DNA from: Polyangiaceae bacterium
GTDB taxonomy: Bacteria > Myxococcota_A > Polyangia > Polyangiales > Polyangiaceae
Direction of reading: 5' to 3'
Assembly (NCBI GenBank): GCA_025353725.1
Contig: JANXOF010000016.1
Span: 149,380 to 213,379, forward strand
DNA length: 64,000 bases
Positions within the stretch are counted from its first letter, which is position 1, and every line of letters starts with the position of its first letter. Made by a program: the position numbers and the translations under genes. The notes beneath the pieces were generated by a model that did not search any database, was not told the DNA's origin, and saw nothing but the letters and a program-made list of their open reading frames with translations. Positions 24,401 to 32,400 of this stretch are shown piece by piece.

Positions 24401-25654
24401 TACGAATTGCGGATTGTTCGGCGCCGCACGAATGAGCGCCTCGTATTCCTGGATCGCCTTGTCGAGCTCGCCTTGCGACTGGAGCACGCGGATCATCTTG
24501 AGTCGTAAGTCGATTTGCTTCGGATTGACGGCGACGGCCCTCCGGTAGGTGTCGAGGGCTTTCGCACTGTCGCCGGTTTCTTCATAAAGCGACGCGAGGA
24601 GTGCGAGACGCGGAAAATCACTCGGGTGTTCGCCCTCGAGTTGCTTGATGAGGACGGGGAGCTGTTGATCGGCGCGATAAAGTGCTTCGATGGCGTCGTA
24701 AATCTCAGCGCGTACCGCGGCTTCTTGACCCGCGGAGGCGAGCGCTTTTTGCAGTGTCACACGCGCCTCTTGGGTCTCATGTGCGAGCGCCTGCGCTTTT
24801 CCCAAGTCTTTTAGGGCGACGGGGAGCGCCCGGTTGTCGCCCTGCGCCGCTCTGACGACATCCTTAAATTCGACCGTCGCGCGAACATACTCGGCGCGTT
24901 GAAAGAGCTCACGCGCGAGCTCACCCTTCACTAGGAAACTCGACGGTTGCGCCTTGACGAGCTGGAGGTGAAACTCCTTTGCGGCGCCAAAGTCTTTCGC
25001 GTCGAGCGCGAGGGTCATCAGAGTTCGAAGCGTTTGTTCGCGTTCCGAAGGGACAACTTGATGAGCGAGGGCGTCCTCGTAGTGCTTTCGCGCGGAGGGG
25101 TCGCCGCGGTCTTGCAGAAGACGCGCAAGGGCCAAGATAGCGACGGGATCTGCACTTTTGAGCTGGATCGCTTTCTCGTAGGCGCGGATGGCGTCTTCCG
25201 GGCGCGCATCGAGCTTACAGACGCCCGCGAGTACGACGACGGAGGCGTATTGCTCGGGTCCGGCTTGCTGCGCGCGCGCCTCGACGTCCTTCACAAGCGC
25301 GTTGAGGTTTCCGTCCTTGTCGCGGTAGAGCTGCGCGAGGCGCTGGAGAGGGAAAGGCGCGCCGGGTTGGGAGAGCACGATCTTCGTGTACCGCTCGATG
25401 AGCGCGGCTTGCGATTGCCCAGCATCGGCGTCGCGGCCCGGGGCGCTTCCCGCGGGACCTCGCGGCGCCGTCGGCGTCCGGCCGCCCGGCCGAGGCGCTA
25501 CCGCCGCCCCGGGCTTTTTCCGACCTCGTGGATTGAAGTCTTGAGCACTTACGCGAGGCGTGACGAGCACCGCCGCGACGGCGAGCGAGAGGAGCCCGAG
25601 TAGCCTTCGAAACCGCACGCCCAGGAGCGTAGACCCTCCGGTGGATTTCTGCAT
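21494..25654 (-). CDS. Giant periplasmic TPR and HEAT-repeat protein
   Basis: I start at the Met at 25654 (1386 residues). The frame is open to 25717, which would overlap the divergent gene's ATG. A signal peptide ends near VTPRVSAQ, followed by a Pro/Gly/Arg-rich linker. Residues about 90-870 are a long run of tetratricopeptide repeats, for example AIRAYEKAIQLKSADPVAI, KALDTYRRAVAVNPKQIDLR, AIQEYRAAISKNDHLFVTYL. From about 870 the pattern changes to HEAT/PBS-lyase-like repeats: RAFAALGLGALKDKASTPWL, AAYALGELG, RVLAAQALGRLGASGARATP. The protein should be a scaffold for envelope assemblies. It heads a unit with a lipoprotein gene and tsaD. Confidence 0.85.
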   Translation of the reverse strand: MQKSTGGSTLLGVRFRRLLGLLSLAVAAVLVTPRVSAQDFNPRGRKKPGAAVAPRPGGRTPTAPRGPAGSAPGRDADAGQSQAALIERYTKIVLSQPGAPFPLQRLAQLYRDKDGNLNALVKDVEARAQQAGPEQYASVVVLAGVCKLDARPEDAIRAYEKAIQLKSADPVAILALARLLQDRGDPSARKHYEDALAHQVVPSEREQTLRTLMTLALDAKDFGAAKEFHLQLVKAQPSSFLVKGELARELFQRAEYVRATVEFKDVVRAAQGDNRALPVALKDLGKAQALAHETQEARVTLQKALASAGQEAAVRAEIYDAIEALYRADQQLPVLIKQLEGEHPSDFPRLALLASLYEETGDSAKALDTYRRAVAVNPKQIDLRLKMIRVLQSQGELDKAIQEYEALIRAAPNNPQFVFDQCEALLQRGSRDRALRLLAELEARGQGNEEILTRVSDFYGRIGEAARQLKVLTRLAQVGASDPGALVNLGDRYFQDGNASLAIQTWKRILTTVTPRARALAALGEVFLEHDMTPDALASLKEAVQLEPASVPYKKQLASALERTRNFRESLVLWQDLAEKAKQGGDKLLAREARTRVVTLWGFEHLLEAQIPALVQAFGATPPDVEAGRTLAEVWLHARKLPEAETTLRRVISVAPGDSDSYLALERVLVQENKTGDAIAVLEKLVGVEPKRARELYQRMAQFALQLYRDEDAVTYAARAVELNPDDAEGHRRLGDMYRQRQDIDRAIQEYRAAISKNDHLFVTYLELAEILLARGQSDEADRLFRRVLRGAPDEELVARAARLSMQVNLGRATLESLELELLPLAIGNPQRKVFRRLLIEIYGNLTFALVQRSKHAGGAEANEARAALARIGGRAVKPLLDALIDVDSGQQRIAIDVLGYVRNKNAGASLFAFATGQSEVSLRARAMLACGDLRDPALLPKYAQLLFPKQEGGTEGMASDSVAVAATWAVAKLTEKSAVPLLRKIAQNGTPNMRAFAALGLGALKDKASTPWLASLARAVDVGSVARAAAAYALGELGATSETSALLALAEGTDILPRQMAILALGKLPRTEAAPSQSTIAALADAVFSSDVANDVANDTERGPRASQGALRRAATASLVLLATRGTLDVPTVREALPAPDESFDAESTLSQLVPETLPAPSRARALLTFAEPLERAAQNALATSAAGARAVLDSLGTRAVAFEPFVSEDDKDVSREPARAKARALAGSLEPSVLALARHPDPSMRAKALGFLSHSKSDAAAHAIASAVTDSSATVQRVAIAFIGNHADSESVVVVADVLRAHESWSMRVLAAQALGRLGASGARATPLLEEAAKNDTYALVREAALLALSSYDTASAAKLAAGMAKSEPEPRVRETAAKIRGAR

Positions 25655-25715
25655 CGCGACAAGAAACTGCGATAGGAGTGTCCGCGTCAGGACCAGGGAG
25701 GAGCGTCGCGAAACC

Positions 25716-26381
25716 ATGATCCAACGAACCGCGGTTCAGCTCCTTCTTGCATGCGCCTGCGTAAGCTTTTCAAGGCTCGCGTCGGCGCAAGAGCCTTCAG
25801 AAGCCGAGCTGGCAGGCGAAGTCGAGGCGCCGCGCCCCGCGTGGTTGCCGACCATTCCGTGGCGCCGATGGCCGATCTTTGATCCGTTTCTTTCCCCGCG
25901 TGAGGGCATTTTCAGCGGCGTCCTTTTTCGAGCGCGTGCGCTGGGCACCGAGAGTTCGGTGACGGGCCTCGGGGTCACGTGGGGAGAGACGTCGCTTTCG
26001 CCGCACGGCGTCGTGTACATACGCGGCTCGGTTCAGTTCGGTGCGCGCCTCCTCGACCTTCGGCACGTTGTTTTGAGGTTCGGGCAGTACGACTACGCCG
26101 CGGGCGTCGCACTGGGCCCCGTCGAACTCGAGGCGAGAGCGGGCGTTACGCTGTTCGATTTGCACCTCGGATCGGACGAATGGGGGTTCGGCCTTCTCTC
26201 TCCGCGCGTCGGCGCAGGCGCTTCCGTTCACGCCGCGGGCATCCGCGTAGGACTCTTCGCATTCGGTGAATACATGTGGCGCTGGGTAGGGCCGAGCAAC
26301 CTGCGAGTGCAGGGTTTTTCACTAGAAATTGCCTACGACCGGCCGCCCAAAGGTCTTCCCCCGCGCTACCGCCTTCCGTGA
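25716..26381 (+). CDS. Exported beta-rich envelope protein
   Basis: 221 residues from the ATG at 25716, preceded by GGGAGGAG about 12 nt upstream. The signal peptide MIQRTAVQLLLACACVSF ends at LASAQ. The mature chain is Trp-rich near the start (PAWLPTIPWRRWPIFDPFL). It then alternates short hydrophobic and polar strands (SVQFGARLLDLRHVVLRFGQ, GPVELEARAGVTLFDLHLG, GIRVGLFAFGEYMWRWVG), ending QGFSLEIAYDRPPKGLPPRY. This pattern suggests a small outer-membrane beta-barrel. The family is not recognised. It is divergent from the giant TPR/HEAT gene with about 60 bp between starts, so their promoters probably overlap. A perfect GAACCGCGGTTC palindrome lies at 25726-25737, just inside the coding region. 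Confidence 0.65.
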   Translation: MIQRTAVQLLLACACVSFSRLASAQEPSEAELAGEVEAPRPAWLPTIPWRRWPIFDPFLSPREGIFSGVLFRARALGTESSVTGLGVTWGETSLSPHGVVYIRGSVQFGARLLDLRHVVLRFGQYDYAAGVALGPVELEARAGVTLFDLHLGSDEWGFGLLSPRVGAGASVHAAGIRVGLFAFGEYMWRWVGPSNLRVQGFSLEIAYDRPPKGLPPRYRLP

Positions 26382-26437
26382 CTCGCACGTGACTTTCCGT
26401 GCGCGTCTCACGTGGCGGTCGAGACGAATTGACCCTT

Positions 26438-26511
26438 CAAGGAACCATCGTGTAGCGTCGTTGCCGCGCAGGGCTTAGGCGCTGCCGCAACGTGACTGAC
26501 ACGGTTCCTTG
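26438..26511. repeat. 9-bp inverted repeat upstream of the TRL-like gene
   Basis: CAAGGAACC (26438-26446) and GGTTCCTTG (26503-26511) are exact inverted copies 56 bp apart. The second copy lies 20 bp before the ATG at 26531, over the likely leader. They could be two half-operators or the base of a leader hairpin. Confidence 0.45.
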
Positions 26512-26530
26512 CATACGGAGATTATACAGA

Positions 26531-26854
26531 ATGAACGCAATGATTCGAATCGCTCTCGGCATGGCAGTTGCGGCGAGCCTCAGCGGCTGTGCGATGGCGT
26601 CCGGCGGTAACGGCGGCGCGTCTGGCAGCCTCTACTCAGGTTACAAAATGGGCGGCAACGTCGGCGCTGGCACCGGGACGAAGACGGGCGAAGCCTGCGT
26701 CGCTTCGATTCTCGGCATCATCGCGACGGGCGATGCGTCCCTCGCAGCCGCCAAGGCCGCGGGTGGAATCACCCAGGTTTCGCACGTCGACCACGACATT
26801 TTCAGCGTTCTCGGTCTTTACGCGAAGAGCTGTACGATCGTCGTCGGTCAGTGA
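26531..26854 (+). CDS. TRL-like family lipoprotein
   Basis: 107 residues from the ATG at 26531 (a CGGAGA sequence lies about 10 nt upstream). The signal peptide ends SLSGCAMA, a lipobox. The mature part carries the TRL-like core: TGEACVASILGIIATGDASL, AAKAAGGITQVSHVDHD and LGLYAKSCTIVVGQ, where an inducer of unknown nature is thought to act in other bacteria. Such proteins are short envelope lipoproteins found near tRNA-associated loci and in stress regulons. No function is established. The gene stands alone, between an inverted repeat upstream and a palindrome downstream. Confidence 0.8.
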   Translation: MNAMIRIALGMAVAASLSGCAMASGGNGGASGSLYSGYKMGGNVGAGTGTKTGEACVASILGIIATGDASLAAAKAAGGITQVSHVDHDIFSVLGLYAKSCTIVVGQ

Positions 26855-27415
26855 GGTTGGAGGCTTCGGCGCATGTCGCGCCGGGGCGCCCTTCGAGCGG
26901 CGCTCGCTGAACGTTCAGCGACGCCGCGAGTCGGGCTCGTGGGGCACGGAAGTCTGTGGTTGAGCGACGATTGACGTGACTTATCTGACGACTGGGCTGG
27001 CGAAGTTCAGGCGTGCGTGGAGCCGTGAGAGCCGATGCGATTCTGGGTTGAATTCGACCGAGGCGCGCGCGTGGCGTGAGCGCTGGGTTTGGGAGTTCCT
27101 CGCCTTTGTGAGTCTCTGACGTCGGGACGCGAATTGTGCGAAGCGCCAACGTCTTCACTGAACGTCAATGTCATATACTTAGATAAGTAAGACGGCGCAC
27201 GCCGGTGGAGTGTAACGCGCGGTCGGCTGACGTTCGGAGCGTTGCGCACTGGGCGCTAAACATCCGGAACAGTGGGAGAAAAAGAGCACGCGTACGCCCT
27301 AAGAGGGATGCGAACGCGTGACGCAGTCGCGTAAAGTCCATGCGTTGTCGAGATTCGCATCTTAGTGCGTGTGTGCGGCAGCGCATGGAAATGACGGAGA
27401 GAGCTATGAGGGACG
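26855..27415. other. Intergenic region of about 560 bp
   Basis: No ORF here has coding character. An 18-bp perfect palindrome lies 50 bp after the TRL-like gene. A TATACT hexamer at 27174-27179 could be a -10 element for the OmpA gene, but I see no good -35. Nothing else can be supported. Confidence 0.5.
26904..26921. repeat. 18-bp perfect palindrome with GGCG/CGCC flanks
   Basis: TCGCTGAACGTTCAGCGA is its own reverse complement, and flanking GGCG (26899-26902) and CGCC (26922-26925) extend the stem past a one-base bulge. It lies 50 bp after the TRL-like stop with no T-run, so it may be an operator, a REP-like element or a factor-dependent end. Confidence 0.6.
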
Positions 27416-29383
27416 ATGACCAGTAGGCGGAAGATTGCAGTGGGCGCAGCACTAACTACACTTGGCCTTTCCTTTGCGGATACCGCGAATGCTCAGGCTG
27501 TGGAACCCGGTTTCGCGGTCAATCGCTTCGAGCCTTCGGAGCGAAACAACGAGTGGTTCGTCAATGACACCCTCGACCTTCGCGGAAAGCTTCGACCGTC
27601 GTTCGGCGCAATGCTCGAGTACCAATATCGTCCGCTCGTCGTGCGTACGTCGAATGGCGATATTGTCTCGAGTCCCGTGAGAAACATGGCCACGCTCCAC
27701 CTGGGCGTAGCCGTAAATCTCTTTGACCGAGTTCGGTTGGGACTCAACCTCCCAATCGTGATGTTCGAGGATGGACATCAAACAAACATCGGAACGAAGA
27801 CGATCGCGTTGCCGGCGAGCGATCAATCGATAGGTGACGTGCGCGTGGGAGTCGATTTTCGACTGTTTGGCGAACACCTGTCGCCCATCACCATGGCTAT
27901 CGGCGGCCAGGTGTGGTTCCCGACAGGGAGCAAAGAGGAGTACACGACCGACGGCAACGTTCGCGTGGCTCCGCACGTTACCGTCGCGGGTGACATCGAC
28001 ATGTTCACCTACTCGGCACGCCTTGGCGTTCAGTTTGGGCGTCCGGAGCGGTATTTCGGTGCGACGAAACTTGGGCAAGAGTTCAACTTTGCCGCCGCCG
28101 CGGGCCTGCGTGTCATCGACAAGCACCTCGTCGTCGGACCCGAGGTGTTTGGTAGCGCCGTGATTGCGAGCGATCCGGCCGTTGGGAACACGACGGGGAC
28201 CGTCGACCAGTCGTCTGGACAAAGTGCGCTCGAAGGGCTCCTTGGCGCGCACTACACGGCGGGGAGTGTACGTGTGGGTGCCGCCGGCGGGCTCGGCTTC
28301 ACGAGCGGGCTCGGGTCGCCTGAACAGCGCTGGATTCTGAGCTTTCAAATCGCGCCGCCGATGAACGACGACAGCGACGGCGACGGTATCCTCGATAAAG
28401 AGGATGCGTGTCCGGCGACGCCGGGCGTTCGTAGTGAAGACCCCGCGAAGAACGGTTGCCCTCCCGATAGCGACGGCGACGGCATTCTTGACCCCGACGA
28501 TGCGTGCCGCGACGTGCCAGGCGTGCGAACGAACGACGCGAAAACGAACGGTTGCCCTGCGCTGAACGACGATGACAAGGACGGCATCCCGAATGAGAAG
28601 GATGCTTGCCCGACTGTCGCCGGCGTCGCGAACAGCGACCCTGCGAAGAATGGCTGCCCGGCGGATCGTGACGGCGACGGAATTCTCGACGTGGCCGACG
28701 CGTGCATCGACGTTCCCGGAACTGCGGACGCGGACCCGAAAAAGAACGGCTGCCCGAGCGACAAAGATGGCGACGGGATCGCCGACAAAGACGACGCGTG
28801 CGTCGACGTGAAGGGCGTCGCTTCGGCCAAACCCGAGTTCAACGGTTGCCCGACCGACATCGACAACGATGCCATCGCCAACGAGCAAGATGCGTGTCCG
28901 CGCGAGCCGGGCAAAACGAGCGCTGATCCGAAGAAGAACGGCTGTCCGGCGGCCTACGTGAGCGGTGGGCTCATCAAAATCATCGATCAGGTAAAGTTCA
29001 AGACGTCGAGTGCGGACATCCTCCCGGGCAAAGACAGCGAGGAGATCCTCCAAGCCGTGTTGGCCGTTCTCAAGGAACACGCCGAAATTAAGAAGCTGAA
29101 CGTCGAAGGTCATACAGACAACGCGGGTAACGCGAAGTTCAACAAGACGCTGAGTGCCAATCGCGCGGCATCGGTCGTCAAGTGGCTGACGGGACACGGA
29201 GTCGACAAAGCGCGCCTCGCGAGCGCAGGTTTCGGCCCAGATCGCCCACTCTCGGACAACACGACCGAGGACGGTCGACGTCAAAACAGGCGCGTTGAGT
29301 TCCACATCGTCGGCGACGACGGCTCGACGAGCACAACGACCGCGCCTCAGCCCACGGCTCCCAAGCCTGCGACTAAACCCTGA
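27416..29383 (+). CDS. OmpA-family outer-membrane protein with thrombospondin type 3 repeats
   Basis: 655 residues. A signal peptide ends SFADTANA. Residues about 30-310 form a beta-barrel-like domain with many alternating strands (PSFGAMLEYQYRPLVVR, LGVAVNLFDRVRLGLNLPIV). About 315-510 are Ca-binding thrombospondin type 3 repeats of the form DSDGDGILDKEDACP and DKDGDGIADKDDACVDV. The C-terminal OmpA domain has QVKFKTSSADILPGKDSEEI, NVEGHTDNAGNAKFN, LSANRAASVVKWL and RRQNRRVEFHIVG. A Pro/Thr tail follows. It should be an abundant outer-membrane protein anchored to peptidoglycan. A GAGGGA ribosome site precedes the ATG. The next gene is 49 bp downstream. Confidence 0.92.
   Translation: MTSRRKIAVGAALTTLGLSFADTANAQAVEPGFAVNRFEPSERNNEWFVNDTLDLRGKLRPSFGAMLEYQYRPLVVRTSNGDIVSSPVRNMATLHLGVAVNLFDRVRLGLNLPIVMFEDGHQTNIGTKTIALPASDQSIGDVRVGVDFRLFGEHLSPITMAIGGQVWFPTGSKEEYTTDGNVRVAPHVTVAGDIDMFTYSARLGVQFGRPERYFGATKLGQEFNFAAAAGLRVIDKHLVVGPEVFGSAVIASDPAVGNTTGTVDQSSGQSALEGLLGAHYTAGSVRVGAAGGLGFTSGLGSPEQRWILSFQIAPPMNDDSDGDGILDKEDACPATPGVRSEDPAKNGCPPDSDGDGILDPDDACRDVPGVRTNDAKTNGCPALNDDDKDGIPNEKDACPTVAGVANSDPAKNGCPADRDGDGILDVADACIDVPGTADADPKKNGCPSDKDGDGIADKDDACVDVKGVASAKPEFNGCPTDIDNDAIANEQDACPREPGKTSADPKKNGCPAAYVSGGLIKIIDQVKFKTSSADILPGKDSEEILQAVLAVLKEHAEIKKLNVEGHTDNAGNAKFNKTLSANRAASVVKWLTGHGVDKARLASAGFGPDRPLSDNTTEDGRRQNRRVEFHIVGDDGSTSTTTAPQPTAPKPATKP
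28366..28955 (+). repeat. Six thrombospondin type 3 repeats within the OmpA-family gene
   Basis: Units of about 95 bp each encode D-x-D-x-D-G-I-x-D-x-x-D-A-C followed by a linker ending K(N/F)NGCP. The repeated DNA is GC-rich and similar enough for recombination, so copy number may vary between strains. Asp spacing fits calcium binding. Confidence 0.85.
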
Positions 29384-29386
29384 TCT

Positions 29387-29410
29387 AGCCAGCTACCTAC
29401 GTAGTGGGCT
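29387..29410 (+). other. Intercistronic hairpin between the OmpA and surface-protein genes
   Basis: AGCCAGCTAC, loop CTAC, GTAGTGGGCT: eight pairs plus one G-T and one mismatch. It starts 4 bp after the OmpA gene stop and ends 22 bp before the next ATG. No T-run follows, so it may regulate the downstream gene or stabilise the upstream message rather than terminate. Confidence 0.4.
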
Positions 29411-29432
29411 CAATAAAAATTCGAGGATATGA

Positions 29433-32400
29433 ATGAAGTCAATTAGGACAAAAACGCTCAGTCGCTTAGCCGCGCTGGGTCTCGTGTTTGGCTCGGGGGC
29501 GTGCAACAACACCGTCGGCGAAGTGCCGGCGGAGGAAGTCTCCGCAGCTCGCCAGGCGGTTTGGGTCAACGGAGGTTTCGAGGTCGGCGCGGGCGCGACG
29601 GTCCCGACGGGGTGGGGCGCTTCGTCGAACCTCAACTCGAATGGCGTGACATTCCAAACCCCCCAGACCTACGCAGGACTCGGGTTACAACCTGGAGGCG
29701 CTGTCGCCATCGAAATCGTCGGCGGACCGAATACGCCAGTCGAGAGCTTGAGTGACCTCAACGCTCCTGCCGTGAAATTCCCGCGTTATGGAAGCGGTGC
29801 AGCTCGCATCAATAACTCGCCGTCAGTACTCGGTAATGGGCAAAACTCGAACACGTTAACCCAAACGATGGTAATCGGGCCGGGCGACATCGACCCCGTC
29901 GACGGAAAGATTCACACGCGGTTCACCATCGCGCCGATCCTTGAAAACCCTAACCACCCTGCAGCGCAGCAGCCTTATTACTTCGTCCAAATGACGAACA
30001 AGAGCAACGGCGACGCCGTGCTCACGCAGGACTTCGAAGTCTCGAATGCTCCAGGCGTTCCTTGGCAGAACGCTGGAAATAGCGTTCTGTTTACGTCTTG
30101 GCAGCTCGTCGACCTTGACCCGGGGTCCACCGTCGCGCTCGGCGACACCGTCGAGCTAAAAGTAATTGCCACCGGCTGTCAGCCGAGTGGTCACTACGGG
30201 CGCGTGTACGTCGACGCCTTCGGTAATCGGCCTCCCGGGACCTTTGTTCAAGGTCGGGTGCAAAAGCTCGCCAACGCTGGCGAAGACATCGCGTACGACC
30301 TTACGTACGAAAACGGGGCGAACACTCCCGCAACCTCGACGGTCGTGACGTTCGCTACGCCGAACAACACGACGTTCAAATCGATAAGCGGCATCAACGG
30401 TTGTACGCTTCCGGCGGTCGGTGCCGCCGGTTCTATCGTGTGCCCTATTGGTACAGTGGCCGGCAACACGTCCGGCACACTCAAGGTCGTCGTCACCATT
30501 GACCCTGCGACGGCCGTGGGGACGCGTATTAACCAAGGTGATTACAAGATCAAATCCGATGGGCTCACGGAGCTGCTCGGACCCCATCTTGCGACGGACG
30601 TAACGTCGGGTGCGACGTACACTGACCTTCGCACCACGATCTCGAGCGGTCTCGCCTCGATTGATTGGCTTGCGCCCATTTCGTACCAGATCGTGGTGAA
30701 AAACGCGGGACCCAACGCGGCACCTGTGGTGAATGTAACGGATTCCTTCCCCGCGCAACTCACGGGGATTACCTGGACCTGCGCGGGTAGTGGCGGCGGC
30801 GTATGTGGCGCCGCGGCCGGTATCGGAAACCTCGCGACGACGGCAAATTTGCCGCTCAACGCGACGGTGACCTACACCGTCAACGCGAGCGTGGTTGCCG
30901 GGGTTGGAATCGGCAAGCTAGTCAACGCTGCGACGGCGACGCCGGGCGGTACCGTCACCGAGTCTGCGTCGTTCGACAACACGGCTTCGGAGACGATTCC
31001 GATCGTCACGCAACGCGTGTTGACAATTACGAAAAACAACCTGGGCACGATTTCATCGTTCCCGGCCGCGATCAATTGCGGTGCGAATTGCACGACGGCG
31101 AATGCTAAGTTTGCCGACGGATCGGCGGTCGTGCTTCACGCCGACACACCCGCGGGCGGTCAGTTCATCCGTTGGGGTGGCGCGTGCAGCGGCGCTCTGC
31201 CGGACTGCACCGTGACGATGGGAACCGCGCAAACGGCCACGGCAAAGTTTGTCGGCGCGCCAGGCACTATTGCCATTGTCGACGGCGGCACGCAGTCGAC
31301 GAAGGTCACGACCGCGTATGCCAAGGCGCTCCAGGTCGTCGTCAAAGACGGTCAGGGAAATGCAGTTCCGAACGTGTGGATTAGCTACGGCGTTGCGCCT
31401 TCGGGAGCGAGTGCGTCTCTCTCTACGTACGGCACGACGACGGACAGCAACGGGAATGCCTCCGCGACCGCGTGGGCCAATACCGTTTCTGGGCTCCACG
31501 AAGTAAGCGCGACCTATCCGGGCGCGCTCGCGCCCGTGAAGTTTGCGCTTACGAATACGCCGGATGCGGCGGCTGCCATTGCGATCGCGAACGCGAGTAG
31601 CAATCAGGCCACCCTCGTTGGCACACCCTTCGGTTTGCCACTCACGGTATCCGTCGTCGACAAGTTTGGTAACCCCGTCCCGAGCGCGAACGTTACCTTC
31701 GTTCGGCCCGCGGGCGAGCCGAACGCGAAGCTCTCGGCACCCACGGCCACGACCGACGCGAACGGCAACGCGACGGTGACCGCCACGGCAACCAGTGTCG
31801 TCGGTACGTACATCGTCACCGCCGGCCTCGACGCCAATGGGCCCACGGTCGACTTTGTGCTCAGCAACACGGGAATCGCCCCGCTCTCGCTGAGCATCGT
31901 GTCGGGGACGCCTGCCAACGGCACGGTCAAAACGGCGTTCGCGGCTCCGCTCAAAGTGCTCGTTACCTCAAACGCGGTTCCGGTCAAGGGTGCGCTCGTC
32001 ACCTTCGTCGCACCTGCGCGTGGTGCATCCGCCACGTTGAGCGCCTTTACGGCTACGACCGACGCGCTCGGACAAGCGCAAGTCACGGCAACGGCGAACG
32101 CGAAGTCGGGCGCCTACTCCGTTGTGGCCTCCAGCAACGGCGCGAGCAAGGCGGCAGCGTTTGCCCTCACGAACGACGCTGGAGCTCCGGCTCGCATCGT
32201 GGTCAGTGGTCTCTCCTCACCTCAGAGTGCGCTCATCAACAGCGGTTTTCCTCTTCCGCTCATCGCCACGGTGGTTGACGCGGACGGTAATCCCGTGGCG
32301 GGCAAGACCGTTACGTTTGCCGCACCCGGTTCCGCCCCGAAGGCTGTTCTCAGCGCCGCCTCAGCCGTGACAAACGCAAACGGACAAGCCCAAATCACGG

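Noticed and set aside
24947..25603. A 218-residue plus-strand frame opposite the giant TPR protein
   Set aside because: It mirrors the TPR repeats, has no motif of its own, and its end is Arg/Pro-rich noise.
28366..28955. A CRISPR-like regular repeat
   Set aside because: The periodicity is the in-frame thrombospondin type 3 repeat of a protein; units are not separated by unique spacers.
27452..29305. A 617-residue minus-strand frame opposite the OmpA/TSP3 gene
   Set aside because: High-GC antisense frame with no recognisable domain; the plus strand encodes complete OmpA and thrombospondin type 3 motifs.
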